Counted from the stretch's first letter, positions 20,020-30,013 are shown. The stretch is DNA of 64,000 nucleotides from Methanobrevibacter sp. (GCF_030539875.1 NZ_JAUNXI010000006.1:1-64000), one strand, 5' to 3'. A program made the numbers and translations. The notes: generated by a model from the letters alone, not told the origin.

Positions 20020-20304
20020 ATGTCTGAAGAACTTGTAAATAATATTAAAGATGCTATTTATGTAATTAATGACCCTCATATGGGAATTAGTATTGTAGAT
20101 ATGGGCATTGTACAAAATATCGCTGTTGACGGTGATCAAGCTGAAATTACTCTCAAGCCAACAAATCCTGGATGTATGAGTATTACACGCATTGCTGCTG
20201 ATGCTAAAATCAGAGCTGAAAATGTTGAAGGAATCGAAAATGCAAAAATTATTGTCGAAGGACATGCCATGGCAGATTCCATTAATGAAATGATTAATAG
20301 ATAA
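20020..20304 (+). CDS. MIP18-family iron-sulfur assembly factor
   Basis: A 94-residue DUF59/MIP18 domain protein related to SufT and PaaD, thought to help load Fe-S clusters. It has DPHMGISIVDMGIVQNI (about 19-35) and the conserved single Cys in PTNPGCMS. Transcribed alone from a promoter within the 92-nt gap, with GAGG upstream of the ATG. Methanogens carry many Fe-S enzymes, which suits such a factor; the client is unknown. Confidence 0.87.
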   Translation: MSEELVNNIKDAIYVINDPHMGISIVDMGIVQNIAVDGDQAEITLKPTNPGCMSITRIAADAKIRAENVEGIENAKIIVEGHAMADSINEMINR

Positions 20305-20398
20305 ATTTTTGATTAATTTCTATATATGACCGAAAGAGTTATATATAGTAATTAACATAATTATAAGTGTTGACAGTTAAATAGTACCATAATCATAT

Positions 20399-20473
20399 AG
20401 GCTAGTGGCACAGCTTGGTTAGCGCGCTCGGCTGATAACCGGGAGGTCATGGGTTCGAATCCCATCTAGCCTA
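20399..20473 (+). tRNA. tRNA-Ile (anticodon GAT)
   Basis: A full cloverleaf can be folded: acceptor AGGCTAG/CTAGCCT, D-arm GCAC/GCGC with loop AGCTTGGTTA, anticodon stem CTCGG/CCGGG around CTGATAA, variable AGGTC and T-arm ATGGG-TTCGAAT-CCCAT, with A as the discriminator base. CCA is not encoded and there is no intron. A TATA-like GTTATATATAG lies about 60 nt upstream, and T7 follows after a few bases. Confidence 0.95.
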
Positions 20474-20847
20474 CTTAAACTACTTTTTTTAATGAATTTT
20501 CAATTTGCACAATAATATTGAAATTATATTATATAATTTATAGTTTTCTAAAAAATTAAGTATTTCAAGAAAACACTCCTTATGAAAATGTTTTGGAGAC
20601 GTAAATCACATCATCATCTTTTTTATACAAAATCAGCACTATAGATTGTTGTGCAACATCCTTTAAACATTATTATTAATCAATAATATAGAATCAGGAT
20701 TGTAAAACTTGAAATTCCTTTTAAAGAGTTTTGTGCTGAAATTTACATGACCAATATTATATCTTTTTTATAAAATTGCATAATAAATATATATTATACT
20801 CAACATAACCTAACTTAAATGTACAAAAAGTTGGAGTGTTGATTAAA
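20474..20847. other. 374-nt intergenic region
   Basis: AT-rich spacer between tRNA-Ile and the ACT-domain gene. A T7 run at 20484-20490 may end the tRNA transcript, and TA-rich promoter boxes lie at about 20785-20800. On the minus strand a short stretch reads like the start of a Mop/TOBE domain (about 20722-20755) but decays at once. I see no intact gene. Confidence 0.4.
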
Positions 20848-21351
20848 ATGTGGGAAAAAATTAATGAAAAATTTAAAAAATACCCTGCAAGATTAAGAGT
20901 TGCAGAAAAAATGATTGAACTTGGACTGTCCGTAAGCGATGATTGTAAAATTTACTGCGGAAATCTTAAAATAAGCGACAAATCACTGGCAACAGCAGCG
21001 GATGTAGATAGAAGAGCTATAAAATCAACAATTAAATTAATAAGAGAAGACGAGGAATTGTATAATCTCTTCAGCAGCATTGTGCCTGCAGGAACACTTC
21101 TAAAAAACATTGCCAAAAACTTAAAGCTGGGAGTGATTGAAATAGAAGTGGGGTCTGAAAGCGAAGGAATACTTGCAAACACTACAAGTTTAATTACAAA
21201 AAAAGGCATTAGCATAAGGCAGGCTTACGCTGAAGATACAGAACTTCAAGAAAATCCGCTGTTGACCATAATAACCGAAGAAGCTGTCAGCGGCGATTTG
21301 ATAAATGAATTTTTAAAAATAAAAGGAGTAAAAAGAGTTTCAATTTACTGA
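20848..21351 (+). CDS. ACT-domain regulator of amino acid metabolism (COG2150-type)
   Basis: About 167 residues. The N-terminal part (1-85) looks like a helix-turn-helix domain (SDKSLATAADVDRRAIKSTIKLI). The C-terminal part (about 95-165) is an ACT domain (GVIEIEVGSESEGILANTTSLITKKGISIRQAYAED) that usually binds an amino acid. A GTG 12 nt upstream is possible, but the ATG is better placed behind GGAG. Target genes are unknown. Its stop converges with hypC, which ends 2 nt away. Confidence 0.8.
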   Translation: MWEKINEKFKKYPARLRVAEKMIELGLSVSDDCKIYCGNLKISDKSLATAADVDRRAIKSTIKLIREDEELYNLFSSIVPAGTLLKNIAKNLKLGVIEIEVGSESEGILANTTSLITKKGISIRQAYAEDTELQENPLLTIITEEAVSGDLINEFLKIKGVKRVSIY

Positions 21352-21353
21352 TT

Positions 21354-21617
21354 TTAATCAGTCATTTGATTCTCCAATTCTTTGTCTTCTTCTTCAAGAA
21401 TTTCCAAAAGTTCTTCCCAAGCTTCTAAAGATTCCTTAGCAGCTTCTTCTGTTAATTTTTCTATTGCATAACCGGCGTGAATAAGAACATAATCACCAAT
21501 TTCAACATCAGGTAAAAGATCCAATTTTGCTTGTTGTCTTGCTCCGCCAAAGTCAGCATACAGCCAGTTTTCTTCTCTATTAATTTCCACTACATGAGCA
21601 GGTGCTGCAATACACAT
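21354..21617 (-). CDS. hypC: hydrogenase maturation chaperone HypC
   Basis: The 87-residue chaperone carries the Fe(CN)2CO unit from HypD to the nickel-iron hydrogenase large subunit. The N-terminal MCIAAPAHV holds the essential Cys2, followed by an OB-like fold ([28 protein letters not shown]). The Glu-rich C-terminal tail is usual. GAGAGGTAAC lies before the ATG. The other hyp genes are not in the window. The convergent stop region contains ACTGATT/AATCAGT, a possible shared hairpin. Confidence 0.95.
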   Translation of the reverse strand: MCIAAPAHVVEINREENWLYADFGGARQQAKLDLLPDVEIGDYVLIHAGYAIEKLTEEAAKESLEAWEELLEILEEEDKELENQMTD

Positions 21618-21695
21618 AAGTTACCTCTCCAAAATTTAATATATACCATAATATTAAAAGTTAGTATTATATAAAACTATCTACAAGGTGTTATA

Positions 21696-22997
21696 ATGGA
21701 AAATATTGTTATTGGTTCAGGGCCCTCCGGAAGATTGGCCTCTTTAGAACTTGGAAAATTAGGAAAAGAGGTTACTTTAATTGAAAAAAGCCATATTGCA
21801 GGTACCTGTTTAAACGAAGGATGTATGGTGATTTGCGCATTAACAGACATTACCAAATTTATAGAGTCAAACAGAAGATTTACAGAACATGGATTTCTCA
21901 AAAGCCAAATTGAGATATCCTATGAGAAAATTGTTGAGAAAATTGTTGAAACTCAAAAGATGCTGAGGCACATAAACCAATTAGAAAATGAAAGCGTCGG
22001 AAACAATATTGTCTATGGGAAAGCCGTCATTGAAGATGATGCCGTTTGTGTAAATAATGAAAGTTTTGAATACGGCAATTTATTAGTTGCAACCGGAGCC
22101 CGTCCGTTTATTCCAGAGATTAAAGGCAGAGAATTTGGATTGACAAACCGAGATATTTTAAAAATCGATGATGTTCCTGAAGAATTGAATATTATCGGAG
22201 GAGGCATTATAGCTGCCGAAATAGCTAATATTTACTCAACATTAGGTAGTGAAGTGAATATTCTTGCAAGAAGTACATTTTTAAAAGAAATCAGTGCCGA
22301 AACAAAGGAGTATGTGTTGAAAAAAATCATTCCTGATGTTGAAATTTATGAAAACACAAGCGTTGCAGAAGCATTTAAAGATAAGGTTTTGCTTGAAAAT
22401 GATGCTGAATTAAAAGGAATTCCATTTTTTGCAACCGGCAGAACACCCAACAGTGAAATTGTTGAAGGGATTGTTGAGTTGAACCCTGACCGGACAGTTA
22501 AAGTTGATGAAATGATGAAAACTTCTGTTGGGAATATATATGCTGCAGGAGATGTTACCGGAGGATACATGTTAACTCCAGTAGCAAGAAAGGAGGGCAT
22601 CACAGCTGCAAGAAATATGGCTGGGCATGCAAATAAAATAAGCTATGAGTGCATTCCTCAAAACATAAGTTTGAACATGGAAGTGAGTTTTGTTAAAAAT
22701 GAAAAATCATTATGCAGTGATGAAGACAAAGCAAAAATTGCAATTCCAGGAATTGCAGGGCCATCCTCGTTTTGGAACATCCTAGCCGGAGAAACAGGAT
22801 ATACTGAAATTGAATTTGATAAGAAAAATAACAGAATAAACGAAATTAATGCAATATCACCTTCATCCGTAAGTGATTTGGCATACTTATCATACCTAAT
22901 GAGAATGGATTATGACCTGGATGATTATGATGAATTTTTAGAAATCCATCCGTCAACCGATTCCAATTATAAAATTATAAAAAACATGTGGCTATAA
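21696..22997 (+). CDS. dihydrolipoamide dehydrogenase-like flavoprotein
   Basis: Pyridine nucleotide-disulfide oxidoreductase of 433 residues. It shows the FAD site GSGPSG (8-13), the redox pair CLNEGC (about 38-43), the NAD(P) region IIGGGIIAAEIANIYSTLGSEV and the second FAD motif IYAAGDVTGG. After the redox pair the usual IPSK is replaced by MVIC. At the C-terminus HPSTDS stands where a HPTLSE-type His-Glu pair is expected, so the catalytic Glu appears lost. No 2-oxoacid dehydrogenase genes are near. The substrate is unknown. Confidence 0.8.
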   Translation: MENIVIGSGPSGRLASLELGKLGKEVTLIEKSHIAGTCLNEGCMVICALTDITKFIESNRRFTEHGFLKSQIEISYEKIVEKIVETQKMLRHINQLENESVGNNIVYGKAVIEDDAVCVNNESFEYGNLLVATGARPFIPEIKGREFGLTNRDILKIDDVPEELNIIGGGIIAAEIANIYSTLGSEVNILARSTFLKEISAETKEYVLKKIIPDVEIYENTSVAEAFKDKVLLENDAELKGIPFFATGRTPNSEIVEGIVELNPDRTVKVDEMMKTSVGNIYAAGDVTGGYMLTPVARKEGITAARNMAGHANKISYECIPQNISLNMEVSFVKNEKSLCSDEDKAKIAIPGIAGPSSFWNILAGETGYTEIEFDKKNNRINEINAISPSSVSDLAYLSYLMRMDYDLDDYDEFLEIHPSTDSNYKIIKNMWL

Positions 22998-23002
22998 CGC
23001 CA

Positions 23003-24052
23003 CTATTCTAATTCTTTTAACATTTTATCCACTAAAACATCAGCGGCCTCATTGCACTGCTTCCCATAGAAAATAGCCCTTTGTTTTAAGGAGTCATAAT
23101 TTTCAAATGCCTCATTGATGCTTTTGCAAACATCACTGACTTCAGATTCGATAATGGCCCCTTTAAATACACCGGCCATATTTTGATATCTTCCCCATTT
23201 GACTTTTGTAAGGGCAATGATGGGCTTTTCACAAAGCAGCGACTCTTCAAGGGAAACACCATCATCAGTTAAGACAGTCAAGTCGGCAAATTTAAATAAA
23301 TGATTAATCCAGTCAATAAAACCTGCATAGATTATTTTATCATCGTCAAGTTCATCAAGATATTCCTCATGGAGAGGCAATCCCACCAAAACCAGGTTAT
23401 ATTCATCAGTATCACCGGCAACTAAGTTAATAGCGTCGACTGTGCCTTTGAATATGGATGAACCTGAGGAAAATACAATTGTTTTTTTGTTTTCATCAAA
23501 ATTAGGAAATTCCTTTAGTTTCTGAAGAGCCACTTTCTCGTTTCCCTTTTCTGTGTTTTCAGCCAATGGATAAAATGACCTTGTCATGTTTTTAGGGAGT
23601 TTTTCCCATCTGAACTTATCCAGTTCCGGAAATACGAAACATTGGTTAAATTTAGGACATACTTTTGAATCCAGTGGTGTCGAAATTAAAGAAAAAGCAG
23701 GTTTCCCCGTGAATTTAGCGCCTAAAGATCCGACAATCGCACCCCCTCCCAAAACACCAACAACAAAATCGGCTCCTGATTTTTTAATAGCAGACATTGC
23801 TTTGAAAGTAGCCGTAATTAATTTTAAACCGCCTTTCAATGCAGATAATTTAGTTGCAGAATGGCCTCCCGCTTGAGGAATTGAGACTTTATGTACAAAG
23901 TAACCATTTTTTTCAAATAAGTCTCCGGAGGCAGAAGAATCCAAACCCACTTCACATTCGACACCTCTTTTTTCCAGCGCTTTCATAGTATTAAGAGCAA
24001 TAGCTGCATCCCCACCTAATCCTCTACCGGTAACCATAAACAATACTTTCAT
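23003..24052 (-). CDS. MurG-like glycosyltransferase, probably pseudomurein
   Basis: A 349-residue GT-B fold enzyme of the MurG/GT28 style. The N-terminal Gly-rich loop GRGLGGDAA (about 9-17), a middle membrane-facing GVLGGGAIVGSLGA, and the C-terminal sugar-nucleotide part with VFSSGSSIFKGT, VLVGLP and DDGVSLEESLLCEKPIIAL are visible. It follows the MraY-like gene by 3 nt. By analogy with bacteria it would add the second sugar to the lipid-linked precursor of pseudomurein. That role is inferred from context. Confidence 0.75.
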   Translation of the reverse strand: MKVLFMVTGRGLGGDAAIALNTMKALEKRGVECEVGLDSSASGDLFEKNGYFVHKVSIPQAGGHSATKLSALKGGLKLITATFKAMSAIKKSGADFVVGVLGGGAIVGSLGAKFTGKPAFSLISTPLDSKVCPKFNQCFVFPELDKFRWEKLPKNMTRSFYPLAENTEKGNEKVALQKLKEFPNFDENKKTIVFSSGSSIFKGTVDAINLVAGDTDEYNLVLVGLPLHEEYLDELDDDKIIYAGFIDWINHLFKFADLTVLTDDGVSLEESLLCEKPIIALTKVKWGRYQNMAGVFKGAIIESEVSDVCKSINEAFENYDSLKQRAIFYGKQCNEAADVLVDKMLKELE

Positions 24053-24055
24053 AAA

Positions 24056-25018
24056 TTAAACCCCACTTTTCAAGTTTGGTATTTTCTTAGGAGTGTATTT
24101 TTTTGGATGTGATGCAAAGGGATTGAACAATAATCTTCTAAACCCTAATGAAATCAATAAAGGATGTCTAACCTCATATTGTTTGTCTTTAAGAATCAGT
24201 CTTCTAAATAAGTCTCCCAATCCTCCGCCAGTTAAGACGTCCATGAAATAATCTCCAAATGTCGGATCAAGGATTCTTAAATTTTGTCTGAAGAACACTC
24301 TTAAATTATTTCTTCTAACAAATGCGATTAATGCAACAGTTATAAATCCGAGTAAAATAACTGACCATAATCCTCCAACTAAATAATAAGCTAATCCAAG
24401 GGCTACACCAAATGTGTGATTTCCAACTTCGCCCAACATGATTTTTCCTGAAAAGTCAAGCGGACAGTAAGCCAGACATACTATAAATATCAATAATGGA
24501 GTATAAACGGCAGGCAATTCATTTACAGTCGGTGAACCTACAATTAACATGAGAATAATTGTTAAAACAGCCATAATCATGGTTACGATACATGTAGAAC
24601 CGGGTTGCATATCTGAAATATTAAGCGGCTGAACCATAAGCGCTATAAATATTGAAGAAATCCAATATCCTTTAAGAATACATGCAATCATAACTAAAAC
24701 AATTCCAATTCCCCTTGAAAGTTGACCCCACTCAATACCTAACGGAACACATTTTCTTCTTCCTAAAATATCGTCAATCAATGCAAATATACCGATTATT
24801 AAAATAATTGAATTGCAACCAGGTATCATGAAAAATGCCAGTACAATAAATGGTATTACTCCAATGGCACGTGGAATTCCACCCCTTACATTGGGATATA
24901 AATTACCAAGGTATCCTCGATTTCCAAAAAATCTAAAAACAATAGTTAAACCTAATGTAGATACTGCAGTTACAATAAAAACAAAGATAAATGCAATAAT
25001 AATTGACGAATAATACAT
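24056..25018 (-). CDS. MraY-like lipid-linked phosphosugar transferase
   Basis: Polytopic membrane enzyme of 320 residues, with about 9-10 hydrophobic helices. The family marks are present in altered form: NVRGGIPRAIGVIPF (about 43-57), ALIDDILGRR holding the DD pair (about 79-88), and PLDFSGKIMLGEVGNHTFG, the counterpart of the NxxNxxDG/MGDxG region. It probably moves a phospho-sugar (or phospho-sugar peptide) onto undecaprenyl-type phosphate, the first membrane step of pseudomurein. Operon with the MurG-like gene, which starts 3 nt after its stop. Not GlcNAc-1-P transferase of N-glycosylation, though that is the main alternative. Confidence 0.78.
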   Translation of the reverse strand: MYYSSIIIAFIFVFIVTAVSTLGLTIVFRFFGNRGYLGNLYPNVRGGIPRAIGVIPFIVLAFFMIPGCNSIILIIGIFALIDDILGRRKCVPLGIEWGQLSRGIGIVLVMIACILKGYWISSIFIALMVQPLNISDMQPGSTCIVTMIMAVLTIILMLIVGSPTVNELPAVYTPLLIFIVCLAYCPLDFSGKIMLGEVGNHTFGVALGLAYYLVGGLWSVILLGFITVALIAFVRRNNLRVFFRQNLRILDPTFGDYFMDVLTGGGLGDLFRRLILKDKQYEVRHPLLISLGFRRLLFNPFASHPKKYTPKKIPNLKSGV

Positions 25019-25072
25019 AATTAATCTCTCATATAACTTTTAATTTTTCATATTATATAAATCTGTACGAAA

Positions 25073-26134
25073 TCAGGCAATTTCATATCTTAAAATAGCC
25101 GCCATACCACCAAGACTTTCCAGTTGCTTTCCGCCTTCATGTTCACTGCTAATGACCATTACTTCCCCTTTCATATTTTCCACCATGTCCATCAGCTCAC
25201 CCATGTTTTCACTTGCTACTTTAGTATCTAAAATTAAAAGTTGGCTGACAGCGCCTAAATTAATTGCCTCTTTTGTCTGTTTAATCCCATAGGCAATTTT
25301 GGATGAGTTTTTACCGATTTGTGCAAGTAATTTGTCAATAGCTCCCATTTCAACAGCAACCCTGTTTTCGGAAGTTAGCTTTTCAACAGTTCCCTTTTTT
25401 AGAACTTCACTAATTCCGTTGCGTCCGCCTGATCCGGTAGCTTCTATAACAGACATTTTAGCCAGACTTTTATGTTTTTCCTTGAGATAATCATGAAAAT
25501 CATTTTTTACAAATCCAGGTCCTGCAATGACAATATTCTGAATTGAGTCGAACTTTTCGATTGATTCGATGACTTTTTCATAAAACTGAACAATATTCTT
25601 CTGTCTGTTCTTATCAATTATCCTTTTGCCGGAAACATGGCCTTTAACCGGACCGTAATATTCAATTCCGAATTGCCTCATCAGACCGATAGTTGCGGTG
25701 TCGTCTTCCAAAACAATAATCATTGCAGACAATTTTTTGGAAGCGTCAATAGCCTGATTGAGTCTTTTTATTGCCCAATTTTGCCATCTCTGTTTTTTGA
25801 TGGTTAACGGAGTGTTGAGTTTAACTTCCAATGTATGGTGTGATCCGAGAGGAATCAAATCTTCAGGACCTCTTGTAATGACTCCTGTTAATCTTAATTT
25901 TCCGGTGAATAAATGAAAGGTAATGTTTTCAATATCCAAACCTAAATAAAATGTTTTTTTAACTCCCCTGTCGCTTCTTAGTTTATCTCCGGTGTTATCC
26001 TGTATACGCCGGGTAGTCTTAGAGGATGCATTGTCCCCGGTTTCGATTATATGGGACAAATGCCATAAATCATCCAATGTTTCGGGAACCAATTCAATAA
26101 TTCCCTCTTTTGTATCTTGTTTTATAATTTTCAT
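25073..26134 (-). CDS. pelA: mRNA surveillance protein pelota
   Basis: Dom34/Pelota of 353 residues that rescues stalled ribosomes together with aEF1-alpha and ABCE1. The N-terminal Sm-like domain (about 1-130) starts MKIIKQDTKEGIIELVPE. The central and C-terminal eRF1-like domains follow (IAGPGFVKNDFHDYL, LGAVSQLLILD). No GGQ motif is present, as expected. Divergent from tyrA. Confidence 0.95.
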   Translation of the reverse strand: MKIIKQDTKEGIIELVPETLDDLWHLSHIIETGDNASSKTTRRIQDNTGDKLRSDRGVKKTFYLGLDIENITFHLFTGKLRLTGVITRGPEDLIPLGSHHTLEVKLNTPLTIKKQRWQNWAIKRLNQAIDASKKLSAMIIVLEDDTATIGLMRQFGIEYYGPVKGHVSGKRIIDKNRQKNIVQFYEKVIESIEKFDSIQNIVIAGPGFVKNDFHDYLKEKHKSLAKMSVIEATGSGGRNGISEVLKKGTVEKLTSENRVAVEMGAIDKLLAQIGKNSSKIAYGIKQTKEAINLGAVSQLLILDTKVASENMGELMDMVENMKGEVMVISSEHEGGKQLESLGGMAAILRYEIA

Positions 26135-26201
26135 GTTTTCACAATACTTTTTCTAATTAATATATATACTTACTAATTTAAAATAATTAATGATTGAAAT
26201 G

Positions 26202-27500
26202 AATGTTGGAATTATTGGAGGTAGTGACGGTTTGGGAAAAACCCTCATCTACTACTTAAGAGACGAATTTGAAGTATATATTACCGGAAGAGATCACCAA
26301 AAAGGAAAAAGTGTTGCAGATAGCATGAATGTCAATTATATTGAATCCAATGCAGGTCTGGCCAATATCAGCGACATATTAATAGTTTCCGTTCCCATCC
26401 ACCACACATCTGATGTTATAAGGGAAGTGGCACCATATATGAAAAAAGGTTCACTAATGCTTGACGTCACATCCGTTAAAGAGGAGCCCTCCAAAACAAT
26501 GGCAGAGGCATTGCCCGACAGCGTAGAATATATTCCAACACATCCTATTTTCGGTCCGAGAACAACAGAACTGGACAATCAGGTAATCGTTTTAACAGCC
26601 GACAAGAAAGGAGAATGGTATGATAAAGTTTATGATTATCTTGACAGCAAAAATATGAGAATAATTGAAACTACAGCTAAAAAACATGATTATATGATGA
26701 GCATTGTCCAGGTATTAACTCATTTCTCATTTATCTCCACCGCTTCGGCTATTGAAAAGCTGAAAATTGATTTATCCGAAACCGAGGATTATGAAAGTCC
26801 GATATATAATCTGATGATTGACATGATTGCACGTATTGTTGCTCAAAATCCTTATCTAACATATTACATCCAGTCCATGAACAACAACGGTGCGAAAATC
26901 AGAAATACCTTTGCAGATGCAGTTACTGAATTAAGAGACGTGATCAACAGCCAAGATGATGAGAAGTTTGTTGAGATTGCAATTAAAGCGACAAGGCACA
27001 TGGGCGATATTAAGAATGCATTAGGAAGAAGTGATAAGGCCATTAACGCACTTAATCATGAATTCAGCCTATTGAATAAAGCTATAGGTAGCGAGGTCGG
27101 ATTAAGACACATCTATTCCGGGAAAATCCATGTCGGAATCTTGGAGAAAATAGATGGTAAAACTGCAGTTTTAATTGACGGAAACAAGGTGAAAAAATTA
27201 CGCATAGCCAATATAGAAGTGTTAAGCGATAGTGAACTCCACCAATGGAAAATCAGCAACACCGCCAAAAAGACCGAATCAATCAGCTGCGTGTTTTCTA
27301 AAAATGTTAATGTCGAGACCATACAGGATGCATCTAAAAAAATCGCAAATATCCTTAACATCAAACTGATTGATGCTTATAACGGACCTCAGATTAGCGA
27401 AGACTCCATCAGTTTAACTTTTGAAGTTGTTGCAATATCCAAAGAGGATATTCAAAAGGTCAAGGAACTGTTTATCGGTTTTGGCGGAGTTATAAGATAA
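26202..27500 (+). CDS. tyrA: prephenate dehydrogenase with C-terminal regulatory domain
   Basis: Makes 4-hydroxyphenylpyruvate for tyrosine using NAD(P). The Rossmann start VGIIGGSDGLGKT and VTSVKEEP followed by THPIFGPRTTELDNQVIVL mark the dehydrogenase (about 1-260 of 432 residues). The last 150 residues resemble an extra fold plus an ACT-like end (SISCVFSKNVNVETIQDASK), which may sense product. The second ATG is chosen since TGAT lies 4 nt before it and the Rossmann strand starts there. No other aromatic pathway gene is next to it. Confidence 0.9.
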   Translation, partial: NVGIIGGSDGLGKTLIYYLRDEFEVYITGRDHQKGKSVADSMNVNYIESNAGLANISDILIVSVPIHHTSDVIREVAPYMKKGSLMLDVTSVKEEPSKTMAEALPDSVEYIPTHPIFGPRTTELDNQVIVLTADKKGEWYDKVYDYLDSKNMRIIETTAKKHDYMMSIVQVLTHFSFISTASAIEKLKIDLSETEDYESPIYNLMIDMIARIVAQNPYLTYYIQSMNNNGAKIRNTFADAVTELRDVINSQDDEKFVEIAIKATRHMGDIKNALGRSDKAINALNHEFSLLNKAIGSEVGLRHIYSGKIHVGILEKIDGKTAVLIDGNKVKKLRIANIEVLSDSELHQWKISNTAKKTESISCVFSKNVNVETIQDASKKIANILNIKLIDAYNGPQISEDSISLTFEVVAISKEDIQKVKELFIGFGGVIR

Positions 27501-27814
27501 ACTGTTTTGATTTATACGAACAAATATTAAAGTATACAAAAGTAATTAAACTTTTAATTAAGCTATTTCACTTTAATATCCACTTTTTTTTATTGGTTCA
27601 ATTTCATATAATCATTTTAATTAAACTACATTATGACAAAAGTTTATTGATTAAATAACTGAGTTTAAAAGAGAATTCAAAAACTTTTTTAACCGAAACA
27701 TTTATATAGTAAAACCTACACAGTTATACCTGTCAATAAAGTTACAAAAAGTAATAAAAAGATTGGCAGTAAAAAAATTATGATTACAATAAACTCACAC
27801 AGGAGATGATTATC
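27501..27814. other. 314-nt intergenic region with the cdcH promoter
   Basis: AT-rich spacer. A strong archaeal promoter reads CCGAAACA (BRE-like, 27693-27700) then TTTATATAG (27701-27709). Transcription would start near 27733 and give a leader of about 80 nt ending in AGGAG before the ATG. The rest shows no gene. Confidence 0.55.
27693..27709 (+). promoter_or_regulatory. BRE/TATA promoter of the CDC48-type ATPase
   Basis: CCGAAACATTTATATAG matches the archaeal BRE-TATA arrangement well and stands about 105 nt before the start codon. Confidence 0.6.
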
Positions 27815-30013
27815 ATGGCAGAAAATGAAATTACTTTAAAAGTTGCAGAAGCAATTTCACAAAAAGATGTTGGTCAGGGCGTTGCAAGACTTGACCCAAA
27901 TGTAATGAATGATTTAAACATCCATGAAAGAGACTTGGTTGAAATTGTAGGCGAAAAAAGAACTGCAGCAATAGCTCTGCCTTCACAAACAGACATTGGA
28001 CTTGGAGTTATCAGAATTGACGGATTAGTCCGTAAAAACTCCGGTGCAACCATAGGCGGAGAAGTTAAAGTTAAAAAAATCAAAGCAGTGGAAGCTAAAA
28101 AAGTTGTTCTGGCTCCAATTGACAATAATATACGTGTGCAAGGAGATGTGCGCAGTTTATTTGCCGGGAAAGTAATGGTTCAAGGAGACATCATCGGATC
28201 ACAAATCAAAGCCCCAAGACCAAGTATGAGCATGGGCTTTAACAGCATATTTGATGAATTAATGGACTTCACACCGGCAATGAGAGAAATCAAGTTTGCA
28301 GTCGTGTCCACAAATCCGAAAGACATCGTTATTGTCGGTCCAAATACCGAAGTGCAACTTCATGAAAGCCCAGTTGACGTAAGCAAAATCGAAGGTGTTG
28401 GAAACCTTGTAGATGTAAGCTATGAAGATATTGGCGGTCTTAAAGAAGAAGTTAAAAAAGTAAGGGAAATGATTGAAATTCCTCTCAAAAGACCTGAACT
28501 CTTTGAAAAATTAGGCATTGCCCCTCCAAAAGGAGTATTGATGCACGGTCCTCCAGGTACAGGTAAAACATTACTTGCAAAAGCAGTGGCAAGTGAAAGT
28601 GATGCCCACTTCATTGCAATAAACGGACCGGAAATTATGAGCAAATACGTAGGGGGATCTGAAGAAAACCTAAGAGAATACTTTGAAGAAGCAGAAGAAA
28701 ACTCCCCTTCAATCATATTTATCGATGAACTAGACGCTATCGCACCAAAAAGAGAAGAAACCAATGGAGAAACTGAAAGAAGAACCGTTGCTCAACTTCT
28801 AACATTAATGGACGGTCTTAAATCCCGTGGCCAAGTAGTGGTGATTGGTGCAACAAACAGACCTGATTCCCTTGACCCTGCACTTAGAAGGCCTGGAAGA
28901 TTCGACCGTGAAATAGAAATCGGAGTGCCTGACAGCGAAGAAAGAAAAGAAGTGCTTGAAATTCACACAAGGAACATGCCTCTTGCAGAAGACGTTGATT
29001 TAGACAAAATCGCAAATACCACCCACGGATTTGTAGGTGCTGATATTGAATCATTATGTAAAGAAGCTGCAATGAGAGTAGTTAGAAGAATCCTGCCGGA
29101 AATACAAAATGACGAAGAAATTCCAGAAGAAGTAATGAAAAAAATAGTAGTTACAGGTAATGATTTTAAATCAGCTCAAAAAGAAATCCAACCTTCAGCT
29201 TTAAGAGAAGTCCTTGTACAAATCCCTGACATCAAATGGGATGATGTAGGAGGTCTTGAAGATGTAAAACAAGAACTTAAAGAAGCTGTTGAATGGCCAT
29301 TGAAACACCCGGAAACATTCCAACGTTTAGGAATAAGACCTCCAAAAGGAACATTGCTTTACGGAATCCCTGGAACCGGTAAAACACTGCTTGCAAAAGC
29401 TGTGGCAAGTGAAAGCGAAGCAAACTTCATTTCAGTAAAAGGCCCTGAACTTCTATCCAAATGGGTTGGAGAATCTGAAAAAGGCGTCAGAGAAGTATTT
29501 AGAAAAGCTAAACAAACTGCTCCGACAGTAATCTTTTTCGATGAAATTGATGCAATAGCCAGCACACGCAGCGGAAATGACACTGACAGCGGAGTAACTA
29601 AAAGAGTTGTAAATCAGCTATTAACTGAAATGGACGGTTTGGAGGAACTTGAAGATGTTGCAATCATTGCGGCAACCAACAGGCCGGACATTTTAGATGC
29701 TGGACTTATGAGGCCTGGAAGATTTGACAGACACATACAGGTCAAAGAGCCTGATGAGGAAGCAAGACTTTCAATCTTTAAAGTACACACTAAAGACATG
29801 CCTCTTGCTGGAGATGTTGATCTTAAGAAACTCGCTAAAAATACTGAAGGATATGTTGGAGCAGACATCGAATCAGTATGCAGAGAAGCAGCAATGCTTA
29901 CTTTAAGAGACAATCTCGAAGCAAAAGAAGTTCCAAATAAATATTTCAAAGAAGCAATCGATAAAGTAAAACCTGGAAGCAGTTCAGACGAACAGCTTAT
30001 CCAATATATGTAG
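27815..30013 (+). CDS. cdcH: CDC48/VAT-type AAA+ ATPase
   Basis: Hexameric unfoldase of 732 residues that prepares proteins for the proteasome. The N-domain (about 1-190: double-psi barrel and 4Dbeta) is followed by the D1 ATPase with GPPGTGKT (about 244-251) and [12 protein letters not shown], and by D2 with GIPGTGKT (about 516-523) and [13 protein letters not shown]2 has Ile in place of the first Pro of Walker A. The end LIQYM has a penultimate Tyr but Gln before it, so it only resembles the HbYX proteasome-docking tail. The start at MAENE is set by AGGAG 9-10 nt upstream. Confidence 0.96.
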   Translation: MAENEITLKVAEAISQKDVGQGVARLDPNVMNDLNIHERDLVEIVGEKRTAAIALPSQTDIGLGVIRIDGLVRKNSGATIGGEVKVKKIKAVEAKKVVLAPIDNNIRVQGDVRSLFAGKVMVQGDIIGSQIKAPRPSMSMGFNSIFDELMDFTPAMREIKFAVVSTNPKDIVIVGPNTEVQLHESPVDVSKIEGVGNLVDVSYEDIGGLKEEVKKVREMIEIPLKRPELFEKLGIAPPKGVLMHGPPGTGKTLLAKAVASESDAHFIAINGPEIMSKYVGGSEENLREYFEEAEENSPSIIFIDELDAIAPKREETNGETERRTVAQLLTLMDGLKSRGQVVVIGATNRPDSLDPALRRPGRFDREIEIGVPDSEERKEVLEIHTRNMPLAEDVDLDKIANTTHGFVGADIESLCKEAAMRVVRRILPEIQNDEEIPEEVMKKIVVTGNDFKSAQKEIQPSALREVLVQIPDIKWDDVGGLEDVKQELKEAVEWPLKHPETFQRLGIRPPKGTLLYGIPGTGKTLLAKAVASESEANFISVKGPELLSKWVGESEKGVREVFRKAKQTAPTVIFFDEIDAIASTRSGNDTDSGVTKRVVNQLLTEMDGLEELEDVAIIAATNRPDILDAGLMRPGRFDRHIQVKEPDEEARLSIFKVHTKDMPLAGDVDLKKLAKNTEGYVGADIESVCREAAMLTLRDNLEAKEVPNKYFKEAIDKVKPGSSSDEQLIQYM

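Noticed and set aside
20590-20630. C/D box guide RNA (ATGATGA on the minus strand)
   Set aside because: A C-box-like sequence occurs but no properly spaced D boxes could be found.
20570-20760. Mop/TOBE-domain pseudogene on the minus strand
   Set aside because: Only about ten residues (ISAQNSLKGI) resemble the domain start; the following frames do not continue the match, so chance cannot be excluded.
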